Assembly: GCA_023460575.1 (NCBI GenBank)
Contig: JAEWPQ010000178.1
Span: forward strand, 1 to 5,131
DNA: 5,131 nt
DNA from: Bacillota bacterium
GTDB lineage: Bacteria > Bacillota > Clostridia > Lachnospirales > Lachnospiraceae
Direction of reading: 5' to 3'
Shown here: in pieces, positions 1 to 5,131 of the stretch
Position numbering within the stretch: position 1 is the stretch's first letter
How the letters are laid out: the number at the start of each line of letters is the position of its first letter
The notes under the pieces: generated by a model
Seen by the model: the letters and a program-made list of their open reading frames with translations, nothing else
What the model was told of the DNA's origin: nothing
Database searches by the model: none
Translations under genes and position numbers: made by a program

Positions 1-561
1 CGTATCCGGCACCATTTAAAGCATAATCTGTGGCGCCCGGAGTGTACGATTGTCTTTACGGGCTATCAGTCCATAGGGACGCTTGGCAGAAGCCTGATCG
101 ATGGCAGCACCGATGTAAGGCTTTTTGGTGAAACCATTCAGGTGGAAGCCCATATTGAACAGATGGGTGGGATGAGTTCCCATGCAGATATGGAGGGATT
201 GATTGCCTGGTTGAATGCATTTGAAGAAAAACCGCGACAAGTATTTCTGGTTCATGGCGACGATCTGGTCTGCAATTCTTTTGAACAGCTTTTAAAGAAA
301 GAGTATGCTTACCAGGTAAGTGCACCCTATTCCGGTTCCATATATGATCTTGCCCTTGGTAAATGGGCGGATGAGGCAGAAGGAATCGCAGTAGTCAGAG
401 CACCGGAAACCGCTAAAAAACCTGTTGGTGTTTACGCCAGACTGTTTGCAGCAGGAGAACGGCTATTGCAGGTAATCCGCCATAATGAGGGCGGGGCCAA
501 TAAAGATCTGGCCAAATTTGCAGATCAGATTAATTCATTGTGTGATAAATGGGACAGATGA
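1..561 (+). CDS. beta-CASP metallo-beta-lactamase-fold ribonuclease, C-terminal part (5' truncated)
   Basis: The frame is open from base 1 to the TGA at 559-561, giving 186 codons with no start in view, so the gene begins upstream of the window. What is visible matches the C-terminal part of CPSF73/TTHA0252-type beta-CASP RNases. There is an IRHHLKHNLW segment (codons 2-11), then IVFTGYQSIGTLGR (17-30), then the SSHAD motif with the expected motif B histidine at codon 61. The motif C histidine sits in FLVHGD at codon 85. These histidines help bind the two catalytic zinc ions in the family. The HxHxDH zinc motif would lie in the missing N-terminal half. After the VHGD motif the protein runs on for about 100 residues, longer than the short tail of TTHA0252-like proteins, with a Lys/Glu-rich, probably helical end. 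The family cuts or trims RNA in the cytoplasm. The 21-base gap to the RNase HI gene suggests co-transcription. The exact subfamily and substrate are not determinable here. Confidence 0.9.
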   Translation, partial: RIRHHLKHNLWRPECTIVFTGYQSIGTLGRSLIDGSTDVRLFGETIQVEAHIEQMGGMSSHADMEGLIAWLNAFEEKPRQVFLVHGDDLVCNSFEQLLKKEYAYQVSAPYSGSIYDLALGKWADEAEGIAVVRAPETAKKPVGVYARLFAAGERLLQVIRHNEGGANKDLAKFADQINSLCDKWDR

Positions 562-565
562 AAAT

Positions 566-571
566 AAGGAG
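566..571 (+). promoter_or_regulatory. Shine-Dalgarno site of the RNase HI gene
   Basis: AAGGAG lies 11 bases before the TTG at 583, which is a little long, and only 3 bases before an out-of-frame ATG at 575. That ATG opens a three-codon ORF (ATG AGA AAT TGA, 575-586) whose stop overlaps the TTG. The only start that keeps the catalytic first aspartate of RNase HI is the TTG: the in-frame stop TAA at 565-567 excludes a longer protein, and the next in-frame ATG lies well inside the domain. Confidence 0.6.
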
Positions 572-582
572 AACATGAGAAA

Positions 583-1062
583 TTGACAAAGGTACAATTA
601 TTTACAGATGGAGCTGCGAGAGGAAATCCTGACGGACCGGGAGGTTACGGTGCAATTTTGCAGTTTACAGATTCCAATGGGCAGCTCCATGAAAAATCTA
701 TGTCTGCAGGATTTGTGAAAACCACAAATAACCGCATGGAACTTATGGCAGCGATTGCAGGTCTGGAGGCGTTAACCAGACCCTGCCAGGTGGAACTTTA
801 TTCGGATTCCAAATATTTAACTGATGCATTTAACCAGCATTGGATTGATAACTGGCTGAAGAATGACTGGAAAAGGGGAAAGAGCGGTCCTGTAAAGAAC
901 ATTGATTTGTGGGAGCGTCTGCTTAGGGCAAAACAGATGCATCAGGTAACTTTTCACTGGGTAAAAGGACATGCCGGACACCCCATGAATGAAAGGTGTG
1001 ATGTGCTGGCTACCAGTGCAGCTGACGGACATGATCTGCTTACAGATGAAGGACTTTCCTAA
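583..1062 (+). CDS. rnhA: ribonuclease HI
   Basis: The 159-residue product is close to the length of E. coli RNase HI (155). It is a single-domain enzyme that cuts the RNA strand of RNA-DNA hybrids, removing R-loops and primer RNA in the cytoplasm. All catalytic positions can be seen: D9 in FTDGAARGNP, E53 in NNRMEL, D75 in YSDSKY, H130 in WVKGHAGHP and D140 in ERCDVLA. They correspond to E. coli D10, E48, D70, H124 and D134. The handle region is the Trp/Lys-rich stretch at residues 87-100 (WIDNWLKNDW then KRGK). No N-terminal hybrid-binding domain is present, so this is the bacterial type 1 HI form, not HII or HIII. The start is a TTG at 583 because it places D9 correctly and no in-frame ATG lies upstream. 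It follows the beta-CASP RNase gene by 21 bases and probably shares its transcript. No convincing terminator follows. Confidence 0.97.
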   Translation: MTKVQLFTDGAARGNPDGPGGYGAILQFTDSNGQLHEKSMSAGFVKTTNNRMELMAAIAGLEALTRPCQVELYSDSKYLTDAFNQHWIDNWLKNDWKRGKSGPVKNIDLWERLLRAKQMHQVTFHWVKGHAGHPMNERCDVLATSAADGHDLLTDEGLS

Positions 1063-1090
1063 AGAGAAAAGTAAGTGGATAAAACTTACA

Positions 1091-1110
1091 TATCTCTTAC
1101 AATCTCTTAC
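1091..1110 (+). repeat. tandem 10-bp direct repeat in the intergenic gap
   Basis: TATCTCTTAC is followed directly by AATCTCTTAC, identical at 9 of 10 positions. A further CTTAC lies at 1085-1089, so the pentamer recurs at spacings of 11 and 10 bases, close to one helical turn. The stretch lies between rnhA and the next gene, upstream of the weak promoter candidate. It could be a regulator-binding site or chance in AT-rich DNA. No partner regulator is visible. Confidence 0.5.
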
Positions 1111-1126
1111 TAAATCCAGTTTCCTA

Positions 1127-1155
1127 TTTTCTTTCTTTTTTATTTGTGATATGGT
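1127..1155 (+). promoter_or_regulatory. possible promoter for the membrane-anchored LprI-like gene
   Basis: An extended -10 candidate, TG-A-TATGGT, lies at 1147-1155. The matching -35 position at 17-base spacing (1127-1132, TTTTCT) is poor, and the upstream DNA is T-rich. The -10 region resembles that of the promoter upstream of the small ORF before alaS: TTGTGATATGGTAAT here against TTGTGATAGGATAAT at 2122-2136. It would give a leader of roughly 25 bases before the ATG at 1188. Read-through from rnhA is an alternative source of transcription. Confidence 0.35.
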
Positions 1156-1187
1156 AATTTCATTAAATCATGTTAGGATGAAAAGTC

Positions 1188-2036
1188 ATGAATAGAAACA
1201 GAGGAATTTGGATTGTAATAGGAAGTATACTGGTCATAGGCATATTGATGACCTTTGCTACCTTCAGCTTTGTTAAGGGAAAAGACAGCACAACGAATTC
1301 TTCCGTAGTTTCCGGATATTCCGAAGACAGCCAGACTTTAAAAGAAGAAAAAACAGGAAGCGGTTCTGTCCGGCAGATATCTCCGGATATCATGATTCCA
1401 AAAGAAGCACAGAAGAAATCAGTTCCCGATGACACTGAAGTCTCTTCTGACACAGCCCAGCCAGAAGAGGACGACGAAAGTGCGGTATTACAGGACACCC
1501 AGGAGCCGATGATGAAAAGAGCTGTTTTATCTGAACCGGATGAAGGGGCAGGGACTGCGGATACATACGGAGAAAGTGAAACACAGTCATCCGTACCGGA
1601 ACCTGTGATTACTCCGATTACTCCGGATTCCAAGGCCAAGACTGCCCAGGCTGCAGCACCGTCTGAAGGCGCGGATTATTTCAGGAAACATTTAAAGGAG
1701 CTGGATGCCCAGATTAAAAAGATGAGGGAGGATTCGGCTGATTCCAACACATATTCCATGAAAGCCCTGGCTGATAAAGAACTGAAGCTTTGGAACCGGG
1801 AGCAGAATGCGATTTCTGAAGCGATTTCTGAAACCCTGTCTGAAGATTTAAAAAGAAAATTGGAAGCCTCCCAGCAGTCCTGGATTAAAGACAGGGACAT
1901 AAAAGCGGAAGAAGCTGCCAAAAAGTACAGCGGTGGAACTTTGGAAGAACTTGAATATACCGCTTCTCTGGCTGAATCCACGAGAGAAAGGGCTTACAGC
2001 CTGATTGAAGAATATGAAGAATATCTTACTCCATAG
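1188..2036 (+). CDS. membrane-anchored protein with C-terminal LprI/DUF1311-like domain
   Basis: This is a 282-residue protein of unproven function. Residues 7-29 form one strongly hydrophobic segment after a short basic start (MNRNRG). There is no lipobox cysteine and no clear signal-peptidase site, so it is probably an N-terminal anchor with the rest outside the cell. Residues 32-160 are low-complexity, rich in Ser, Glu, Asp, Thr and Pro, and end in a PITP-type proline stretch, like a flexible wall-spanning linker. Residues about 160-281 are charged and helical. They carry the pattern of the lysozyme-inhibitor LprI-like DUF1311 family: ASQQSWIKDRD with W232 and R236, a GGT turn at 249-251, and a terminal STRER helix at 264-268. 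The cysteines common in that family are absent. The protein contains no cysteine at all. The start is ATG 1188, with AGGATG at 1175-1180 seven bases upstream. A terminator follows directly, so the gene ends its transcription unit. The domain call comes from pattern resemblance only. A generic coiled-coil surface protein is the alternative. Confidence 0.75.
   Translation: MNRNRGIWIVIGSILVIGILMTFATFSFVKGKDSTTNSSVVSGYSEDSQTLKEEKTGSGSVRQISPDIMIPKEAQKKSVPDDTEVSSDTAQPEEDDESAVLQDTQEPMMKRAVLSEPDEGAGTADTYGESETQSSVPEPVITPITPDSKAKTAQAAAPSEGADYFRKHLKELDAQIKKMREDSADSNTYSMKALADKELKLWNREQNAISEAISETLSEDLKRKLEASQQSWIKDRDIKAEEAAKKYSGGTLEELEYTASLAESTRERAYSLIEEYEEYLTP
1809..1832 (+). repeat. perfect 12-bp tandem duplication inside the LprI-like gene
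   Basis: GCGATTTCTGAA occurs twice in a row, encoding AISE-AISE. A degenerate third unit, ACCCTGTCTGAA (TLSE), follows. Being a multiple of three bases, it keeps the frame and lengthens a helix of the C-terminal domain by about one turn per unit. It looks like a slippage-type duplication, though codon-level chance is possible. Confidence 0.7.
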
Positions 2037-2043
2037 AAACGAC

Positions 2044-2073
2044 GAAAAAGTACGGTTTTTACCGTACTTTTTC
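2044..2073 (+). terminator. Rho-independent terminator after the LprI-like gene
   Basis: A perfect 13-bp inverted repeat, GAAAAAGTACGGT / ACCGTACTTTTTC, with a TTTT loop starts eight bases after the stop codon. The core stem is GTACGGT/ACCGTAC, and the 3' arm carries the T-tract. The 5' arm is A-rich, so the hairpin could also work on the other strand, though no minus-strand gene needs it. It separates the upstream genes from the alaS unit. Confidence 0.93.
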
Positions 2074-2104
2074 ATATATATGAAAAAAATTACAAATGAA
2101 TATC

Positions 2105-2133
2105 TTGCTAAATAAAATCCCTTGTGATAGGAT
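2105..2133 (+). promoter_or_regulatory. promoter of the small membrane ORF - alaS unit
   Basis: The -35 TTGCTA (2105-2110) and -10 TAGGAT (2128-2133) are separated by 17 bases, with a TG one base before the -10, making it an extended -10. Each hexamer matches the vegetative sigma consensus at 4 of 6 positions. Transcription would start near 2140, giving a leader of about 38 bases. A perfect TATAAT at 2151-2156 also exists but has no -35 at a proper distance, so it is the weaker choice. Confidence 0.6.
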
Positions 2134-2177
2134 AATAAAATGAGCGATATTATAATAACTTTCGGGAGGAAAAAATA

Positions 2178-2327
2178 ATGACAGCAATATTTGCAAGTTT
2201 CCTGGGAACCGCTATTAAATTCCTGTTTTTCCTGCTTATTTCCTGGGGCGGAATTGTATGCGGAAAGAAATACAGAGATTATAAAGACGCCGCCAGTGCC
2301 GCAGCTGGTACGGATGAGACAAAATAA
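2178..2327 (+). CDS. small single-pass membrane protein, 49 residues, upstream of alaS
   Basis: The ATG at 2178 is preceded by GGGAGGA (2164-2170) at seven-base spacing, and the frame stops at TAA 2325-2327. The product opens with MTAIFASFLG, runs as one hydrophobic segment to about residue 28 (through FLFFLLISWGGIVC), then has a basic patch GKKYRDYKD. That charge pattern predicts the N-terminus outside and the C-terminus in the cytoplasm. The tail DAASAAAGTDETK has five alanines in six codons (codons 38-43, bases 2289-2306). Its strong SD and its own promoter argue that it is translated. The stop lies 18 bases before the alaS start, so the two genes are almost certainly one operon. Its function is not recognised. 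It may be a stand-alone small membrane protein or may affect alaS translation, and the alanine-rich tail makes the latter worth testing. Confidence 0.75.
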   Translation: MTAIFASFLGTAIKFLFFLLISWGGIVCGKKYRDYKDAASAAAGTDETK

Positions 2328-2345
2328 CTAACGGAGGACAGTAAC

Positions 2346-4985
2346 GTGAATAACTACGGTGTGAATGAACTGAGGAGAATGTACCTTGAATTCTTTGAGA
2401 GCAAGGGACATTTAGCGATGAAAAGCTTCTCCCTGGTTCCACATAATGATAACAGCTTGTTATTGATCAACTCGGGTATGGCACCCTTAAAACCATATTT
2501 TACAGGTCAGGAGCTTCCTCCAAGAAAAAGGGTAACAACCTGCCAGAAGTGTATAAGAACCGGTGATATTGAGAATGTAGGCAAAACTGCCCGACACGGC
2601 ACATTTTTTGAAATGCTTGGCAACTTTTCATTTGGAGATTATTTCAAGAATGAAGCAATTCACTGGTCATGGGAATTTTTAACAGAGGTAGTCGGACTGG
2701 ATCCGGACAGGCTGTATCCTTCCGTATATCTGGAAGATGACGAAGCTTTCGAAATCTGGAACAAAGATATCGGTATTGCACCGGAGCGTATATTCCGGTT
2801 TGGCAAGGAAGACAACTTCTGGGAGCACGGAGCAGGCCCATGCGGTCCATGTTCTGAGATCTATTATGACCGGGGTGAAAAATATGGCTGTAAAAAGCCT
2901 GGCTGCACCGTAGGCTGTGAATGTGACCGTTACATGGAAGTATGGAATAACGTATTTACGCAGTTTGAGAACGATGGCAAGGGCAATTATGAAGAATTAA
3001 AGCAGAAGAATATTGATACAGGCATGGGCCTTGAGCGCCTTGCAGTGGTTGTGCAGGATGTGGATACTATTTTTGATATAGATACAATTAAGGCGCTTTT
3101 AAACCGTGTGGCAAAGCTGGCCAATACGGAATATAAAAAGGACGCAGACGTTGATGTATCACTTCGCCTCATCGCCGATCATGTCCGTTCCTGCACCTTC
3201 ATGATTTCTGATGGAATTATGCCGTCTAATGAAGGCAGAGGCTATGTTCTGCGCCGTCTTTTAAGAAGGGCTGCCCGCCATGGAAGGCTTCTTGGAATCA
3301 AAGGCAAATTCCTTGCAGATTTATCCACAACGGTCATTGAACTTTCAAAGGACGGTTATCCGGAACTGGAAGAAAAGAAGGCCATGATATTAAAGGTCCT
3401 TACCCAGGAAGAAGATAAGTTTAACAAGACCATTGATCAGGGCCTTGCCATCTTAAATGAACTGGAAGAAGATATGGTGAAAAAGGGCAGCAGGATTATG
3501 ACTGGTGAGGATGCCTTTAAGCTGTATGATACCTACGGATTCCCTCTTGACTTAACTCTTGAGATTCTGGAAGAAAAACAGTTCGGAGTGGACGAGGAAG
3601 GCTTTAAGGCAGCCATGCAGAAACAGCGTGAAACAGCCAGAAATGCCAGAAAGACCACGAATTATATGGGCGCGGATGTTACGGTTTATCAGTCTATTGA
3701 TCCGTCCCTCACAACGGAGTTTACTGGCTATGACAGTTTAATCTGTGATACGGTGATCACTGCACTTACCAGTGACAGCGATCTGGTGGAAGCCCTGACA
3801 GACGGAGAGACCGGAACGATTGTAACAGAAAAAACCTCCTTTTATGGAACCATGGGCGGCCAGCAGGGCGATACGGGCATGATTATATGTGAAACCGGAG
3901 AATTTAAAGTTGAGGATACCATTCACCTTCAGGGCGGCAAGGTCGGTCATGTGGGAAAAGTGATAAAAGGTATGCTGCAGACCGGTGATCAGGTAACCTT
4001 AAAAGTCTGTGAGAAAAACCGCCAGAATACAGGTAAAAACCACAGTGCCACCCATCTTCTCCAGAAAGCATTAAGGACTGTGCTTGGCAGCCATGTAGAG
4101 CAGGCAGGATCATTTGTTGATGGTGACAGACTCCGTTTCGACTTTACTCATTTTTCCGCCTTAACACTGGAAGAGATTGATCAGGTTGAAACTCTTGTTA
4201 ATGAAAAAATCAAAGAATCACTCCCGGTTCAGACAGAGATCATGTCTCTTGAGGAAGCCAAAAAGTCTGGCGCCATGGCATTATTTGGTGAAAAATACGG
4301 AGACAGTGTCCGCGTAGTAAAAATGGGTGATTTCTCCACAGAACTTTGCGGTGGTACGCATATCTCCAATACAGGTGTCATCGGATCCTTTAAGATACTT
4401 TCTGAGACCGGTATTGCAGCCGGCGTACGCAGAATTGAGGCATTAACCGGTGACGGATTAATGAATTATTATAAAGAAACAGAAGCGGCACTTCATGAAG
4501 CAGCAAAGGCTGCAAAAACCACACCTGCTTCCCTGACTGCGAAGATAGAATCCCTCCTCGAGGAGATAAAGGCTCTTCACTCTGAAAATGAGAAGTTAAA
4601 GAGTAAGCTGGCCAATGATTCTCTTGGTGATGTTATGGATCAGGTAACAGAAGTAAAGGGCATGAAAGTTCTTGCTGTAAAAGTAATGGATGTGGATATG
4701 AACGGTCTTCGAAACTTAGGTGACCAGCTAAAAGACAAGCTGGGAGAAGGCGTAATTGTAATTGCTTCTGTACAGGATGGAAAGGTCAATTTAATGGCAG
4801 CTGTTACTGATGAAGCTCAGAAAAAAGGAGCTCATGCAGGCAACTTAATCAAGGCTATAGCTTCCCTTGTGGGCGGCGGCGGCGGCGGACGTCCAAACAT
4901 GGCTCAGGCTGGCGGTAAAAATCCGGCTGGAGTAGATGCATGCTTATCGAAAGTCGCAGAAGTTGTGGGTGAACAACTGAAATAA
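2346..4985 (+). CDS. alaS: alanyl-tRNA synthetase
   Basis: A complete 879-residue class II synthetase (E. coli AlaRS has 876) that charges tRNA-Ala with alanine in the cytoplasm. The aminoacylation core includes NSGMAPLKPYF (42-52), the motif 2 region TTCQKCIRTGDIENVGKT (64-81) leading to RHGTFFEMLGNFSFGDYF (83-100), the CGPCSEI loop with a Cys-rich GCKKPGCTVGCECDR stretch after it, and the motif 3 sequence DTGMGLERL (224-232). The editing domain, which removes mischarged Ser or Gly, has its metal-binding set intact: H566 and H570 in HSATH, and C668 and H672 in CGGTH. Next come a coiled coil (about residues 720-755) and the C-terminal C-Ala/DHHA1 part, with six glycines at 843-848 encoded by a GGC run. 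The start is GTG 2346, with GGAGG (2333-2337) eight bases upstream; the N-terminus aligns with the family. No T-box leader is present. No frameshift or missing key residue is seen. Confidence 0.98.
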   Translation: MNNYGVNELRRMYLEFFESKGHLAMKSFSLVPHNDNSLLLINSGMAPLKPYFTGQELPPRKRVTTCQKCIRTGDIENVGKTARHGTFFEMLGNFSFGDYFKNEAIHWSWEFLTEVVGLDPDRLYPSVYLEDDEAFEIWNKDIGIAPERIFRFGKEDNFWEHGAGPCGPCSEIYYDRGEKYGCKKPGCTVGCECDRYMEVWNNVFTQFENDGKGNYEELKQKNIDTGMGLERLAVVVQDVDTIFDIDTIKALLNRVAKLANTEYKKDADVDVSLRLIADHVRSCTFMISDGIMPSNEGRGYVLRRLLRRAARHGRLLGIKGKFLADLSTTVIELSKDGYPELEEKKAMILKVLTQEEDKFNKTIDQGLAILNELEEDMVKKGSRIMTGEDAFKLYDTYGFPLDLTLEILEEKQFGVDEEGFKAAMQKQRETARNARKTTNYMGADVTVYQSIDPSLTTEFTGYDSLICDTVITALTSDSDLVEALTDGETGTIVTEKTSFYGTMGGQQGDTGMIICETGEFKVEDTIHLQGGKVGHVGKVIKGMLQTGDQVTLKVCEKNRQNTGKNHSATHLLQKALRTVLGSHVEQAGSFVDGDRLRFDFTHFSALTLEEIDQVETLVNEKIKESLPVQTEIMSLEEAKKSGAMALFGEKYGDSVRVVKMGDFSTELCGGTHISNTGVIGSFKILSETGIAAGVRRIEALTGDGLMNYYKETEAALHEAAKAAKTTPASLTAKIESLLEEIKALHSENEKLKSKLANDSLGDVMDQVTEVKGMKVLAVKVMDVDMNGLRNLGDQLKDKLGEGVIVIASVQDGKVNLMAAVTDEAQKKGAHAGNLIKAIASLVGGGGGGRPNMAQAGGKNPAGVDACLSKVAEVVGEQLK

Positions 4986-5021
4986 TTGCCGGAATAATTG
5001 AAAAATAATAAAAAATTTTTC

Positions 5022-5049
5022 TTGACGTATGGCAAAATTATGCTATAAT
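5022..5049 (+). promoter_or_regulatory. strong vegetative-type promoter for the gene downstream of alaS
   Basis: TTGACG (5022-5027) and a perfect TATAAT (5044-5049) are separated by 16 bases. A TG one base before the -10 gives TGCTATAAT, and an A/T tract (5001-5020) lies just upstream like an UP element. This is the best promoter in the window, as expected for a highly expressed gene. The start of transcription would be near 5056, leaving a leader of 60-70 bases. No GC-rich hairpin lies between alaS and this promoter. Confidence 0.9.
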
Positions 5050-5075
5050 CATATCAGTGCTATAAAATACCCAAA

Positions 5076-5104
5076 CAGTTGTATTATGCACAAGTACACA
5101 ACTG
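5076..5104 (+). promoter_or_regulatory. 5' leader hairpin next to the ribosome-binding site
   Basis: CAGTTGT (5076-5082) pairs with ACAACTG (5098-5104), a 7-bp stem around a 15-base loop. The last stem base is the first G of GGAGGGAGG (5104-5112). It lies wholly within the predicted transcript leader and has no T-tract, so it is not a terminator. It could modulate translation or stabilise the mRNA. A stem of this size can also occur by chance. Confidence 0.45.
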
Positions 5105-5125
5105 GAGGGAGGTTAGGTGTGAGCT

Positions 5126-5131
5126 ATGTCA
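5126..5131 (+). CDS. first codons of a downstream gene cut by the window edge
   Basis: A strong promoter and an SD-rich leader (GGAGGGAGG at 5104-5112, then AGGTG at 5115-5119) imply a gene start here. Two candidates exist in different frames. ATG TCA at 5126 has AGGTG six bases upstream. GTG AGC TAT GTC at 5119 has GGGAGG six bases upstream. Too few codons remain to identify the product. A highly expressed small gene such as a ribosomal protein would fit the promoter strength, but that is only a guess. Confidence 0.35.

Noticed and set aside
1071..1089. GTAAGT/ACTTAC hairpin after rnhA as a terminator
   Set aside because: The stem is only 6 bp with a 7-base loop and is not followed directly by a T-tract; the T-rich stretch begins about 30 bases later.
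989..1195. 68-codon + strand ORF overlapping the end of rnhA and the gap after it
   Set aside because: It starts inside rnhA in another frame, lacks a plausible SD and runs through the T-rich gap as phenylalanine-rich filler. The real gene starts at 1188.
1163..1639. 158-codon minus-strand ORF opposite the LprI-like gene
   Set aside because: It is a Ser/Val-rich shadow of the low-complexity linker on the other strand, with no SD and no recognisable domain.
1676..1981. 101-codon minus-strand ORF opposite the C-terminal domain
   Set aside because: Its Ser/Phe-rich composition is the antisense image of Glu/Lys/Ala-rich helices, with no independent support.
2151..2156. Perfect TATAAT as the main -10 before the small ORF
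   Set aside because: No acceptable -35 lies 16-18 bases upstream, and the TTGTGA at 2122 is 23 bases away. The 2105-2133 pair is better.
3904..4113. Minus-strand ORF inside alaS
   Set aside because: It lies opposite the conserved editing domain of a clear gene and has no SD or recognisable product.
4872..4889. GGC/GGA run in alaS as an unstable or foreign insertion
   Set aside because: A glycine-rich loop at this place is a normal feature of the AlaRS C-terminal domain.
1..5131. CRISPR array, insertion sequence, phage or tRNA gene
   Set aside because: No regularly spaced repeats, transposase motifs, terminal inverted repeats or tRNA-like cloverleaf could be found on reading through the window.

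Overview
The window looks like ordinary chromosomal sequence from a low-to-moderate GC Firmicute, most likely class Clostridia and probably Lachnospiraceae-like. This rests on the AlaRS and RNase HI sequences, strong Shine-Dalgarno (SD) sites, GTG and TTG starts, and AT-rich promoters with extended -10 elements. No identity search was possible, so the family assignment is an inference. All recognisable genes lie on the + strand.

Layout. Positions 1-561 hold the C-terminal 186 codons of a beta-CASP metallo-beta-lactamase-fold ribonuclease whose start lies outside the window. It is followed after 21 bases by ribonuclease HI (583-1062, TTG start), so two RNA-processing nucleases probably share a transcript. 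After a 125-base AT-rich gap with a weak promoter candidate comes a 282-residue membrane-anchored protein (1188-2036). It has a low-complexity acidic/Ser/Pro linker and a C-terminal domain resembling the LprI/DUF1311 family. A perfect 13-bp-stem intrinsic terminator (2044-2073) closes this block.

A new transcription unit then begins with a good extended -10 promoter (2105-2133). It encodes a 49-residue single-pass membrane protein (2178-2327) and, 18 bases further on, complete alanyl-tRNA synthetase (alaS, 2346-4985, GTG start). There is no T-box leader in front of alaS. The small ORF has an alanine-rich tail just before it, which raises the untested possibility of a leader or coupling role.

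No intrinsic terminator follows alaS. Instead there is a near-consensus strong promoter (5022-5049), a leader hairpin that touches the ribosome-binding site, and the first codons of another gene cut by the window edge.

The genes are mostly housekeeping: RNA processing, R-loop and RNA primer removal, and tRNA charging. No mobile element, CRISPR array, phage gene or clear new defence or biosynthetic system is visible. The least understood pieces are the anchored LprI-like protein and the small membrane ORF upstream of alaS.
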